5,208 nucleotides of DNA from Actinomycetes bacterium (GTDB lineage Bacteria; Actinomycetota; Humimicrobiia; Humimicrobiales; Humimicrobiaceae): NCBI GenBank assembly GCA_030609215.1, contig JAUWCR010000113.1, positions 1-5,208 of the forward strand, given 5' to 3'. A program made the position numbers and the translations under genes. A model generated the notes under the pieces. That model was not told where the DNA came from, made no database searches, and was given only the letters and a program-made list of their open reading frames with translations. Shown here piece after piece: positions 4,379 to 5,208 of this stretch. Every line of letters begins with the position of its first letter. The stretch's first letter is position 1.

Positions 4379-5208
4379 ATGAAAGAAACAAAGAAAATAA
4401 AAAAGGAAAAAAGTAAGGATGATTATTATCATAAGAAAGATATTAATTTATCTCAAAATGCAATGAAGGTACTGGAAAGAAGATACTTAAAGAGAGATGA
4501 AGAAGGAACACTTTTAGAGAATCCCAAGGATATGTTTATAAGGGTTGCTAGAAATATTGCAAGTGCTGAGAAGAATTATGGTAAATCTGATGAAGAAATA
4601 AGGGAAGTTGAAAGGAATTTTTTTGATATTATGGCTGATCTTGATTTTCTACCAAATTCTCCGACACTGATGAACGCAGGAAAAGAACTTCAGCAACTGG
4701 CAGCATGCTTTGTTCTTCCTGTAGGAGATTCCATGGAGAAAATTTTTGAAGCAATAAAGGAAACAGCACTTATTCAAAAATCTGGTGGTGGTGTTGGGTA
4801 CTCATTTTCCAGTATCAGACCAAAAAATGATATTGTACTTTCAACTAAAGGTATATCAAGTGGACCGATATCATTTATGACTGTTTTTAATGCAGCTACA
4901 GATACTATAAAACAGGGCGGTGTTAGAAGGGGTGCAAATATGGGAATACTCAGGGTAGACCACCCTGATATTTTAGATTTTATAACCTGCAAGGAAGACA
5001 GCAGCAAGCTAACCAATTTTAATATTTCAGTTGGCGTAACTGAATCATTTATGAAGGCAATTGAAAATAATGATAAATACGATATTGTAAATCCAAGAAC
5101 CAAGGAAGTTGCAACCAGGTATAATGCAAGGGATGTTTTTAAAAAGATTGTTAAACATGCATGGAGGAATGGTGATCCAGGTATAGTATTTTTAGACAGA
5201 TTAAATAA
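4379..5208 (+). CDS. nrdJ: Class II (adenosylcobalamin-dependent) ribonucleotide reductase, N-terminal part
   Basis: This enzyme reduces ribonucleotides to deoxyribonucleotides using a radical generated from adenosylcobalamin, without needing oxygen. Only the first 276 residues are in the window; the frame is open at the right edge. After a Lys-rich N-terminus (1-20), the sequence enters the large-subunit fold directly: [14 protein letters not shown] (24-37), [11 protein letters not shown] (91-101), [17 protein letters not shown] (107-123) with Cys110 as the probable redox-active cysteine, [14 protein letters not shown] (135-148), [20 protein letters not shown] (180-199), and [13 protein letters not shown] (213-225). 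This combination is typical of vitamin B12-dependent reductases. The radical cysteine, its partner and the NPCGE-type block would lie beyond the window. No N-terminal ATP-cone is present, so dATP activity control at that site is not expected; transcriptional control comes from two NrdR boxes upstream. The start is fixed by AAAGGGGG at 4365-4372, six nt before the ATG. The class II assignment rests on sequence pattern; class I is less likely given the missing ATP-cone and motif style. Confidence 0.88.
   Translation, partial: MKETKKIKKEKSKDDYYHKKDINLSQNAMKVLERRYLKRDEEGTLLENPKDMFIRVARNIASAEKNYGKSDEEIREVERNFFDIMADLDFLPNSPTLMNAGKELQQLAACFVLPVGDSMEKIFEAIKETALIQKSGGGVGYSFSSIRPKNDIVLSTKGISSGPISFMTVFNAATDTIKQGGVRRGANMGILRVDHPDILDFITCKEDSSKLTNFNISVGVTESFMKAIENNDKYDIVNPRTKEVATRYNARDVFKKIVKHAWRNGDPGIVFLDRLN

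Noticed and set aside
4774..5103. 109-codon open frame on the minus strand
   Set aside because: It is antisense to conserved nrdJ motifs and shows no recognisable domain or ribosome-binding site.

Overview
The window is AT-rich DNA, with frequent AGA/AGG and ATA codons, from what looks like an anaerobic bacterium. Three observations support the lifestyle: a minimal two-gene Suf-type Fe-S assembly pair, a class II (adenosylcobalamin-type) ribonucleotide reductase, and a short MetH-type homocysteine methyltransferase domain. The most informative taxonomic clue is a 31-residue basic protein that closely resembles the actinobacterial ribosomal protein bS22 (AURKAIP1/COX24 family). An AT-rich genome with a bS22 of this type suggests a low-GC, uncultured anaerobic lineage near Actinobacteriota. 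A clostridial or other origin cannot be excluded from one window.

Layout. A CAP/SCP-domain (YkwD-like) membrane-anchored or secreted protein lies on the minus strand (58-837), with a good TTGACA-type promoter at 899-927. It is divergent from a plus-strand pair, an SufC-like ABC ATPase (1072-1794) and a SufB/SufD-like scaffold (1830-2750). The two are separated by 35 nt that contain an imperfect duplication of the sufC end and ribosome-binding region. No cysteine desulfurase, SufE/SufU or A-type carrier is present, which matches the 'SMS' (SUF-like minimal) architecture. Next, behind its own likely promoter(s), comes a small putative operon of bS22 (2874-2969) and, 14 nt later, a stand-alone homocysteine S-methyltransferase domain (2984-3904).

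The 474-nt gap from 3905 to 4378 contains no intact gene but is not empty. It holds an all-AT terminator-like hairpin at the methyltransferase stop, a decayed RelE/ParE-family toxin gene on the minus strand (about 3943-4149, two in-frame TAG stops), and a strong regulatory module: a TTGACA -35 element followed by two NrdR boxes (4229-4244 and 4261-4276) exactly 32 bp apart. Just downstream, nrdJ starts at 4379 with a strong Shine-Dalgarno and runs off the right edge (276 codons visible).

The genes are mostly housekeeping: Fe-S cluster assembly, ribosome, methionine/one-carbon metabolism and deoxynucleotide synthesis. The methyltransferase and the reductase both belong to families tied to cobalamin chemistry. 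I see no clear new defence or mobile system. The points most worth a second look are the bS22 homologue in an AT-rich genome, the RelE relic beside the NrdR-controlled promoter, and a C-terminal CxxCxH motif on the SufC-like ATPase.
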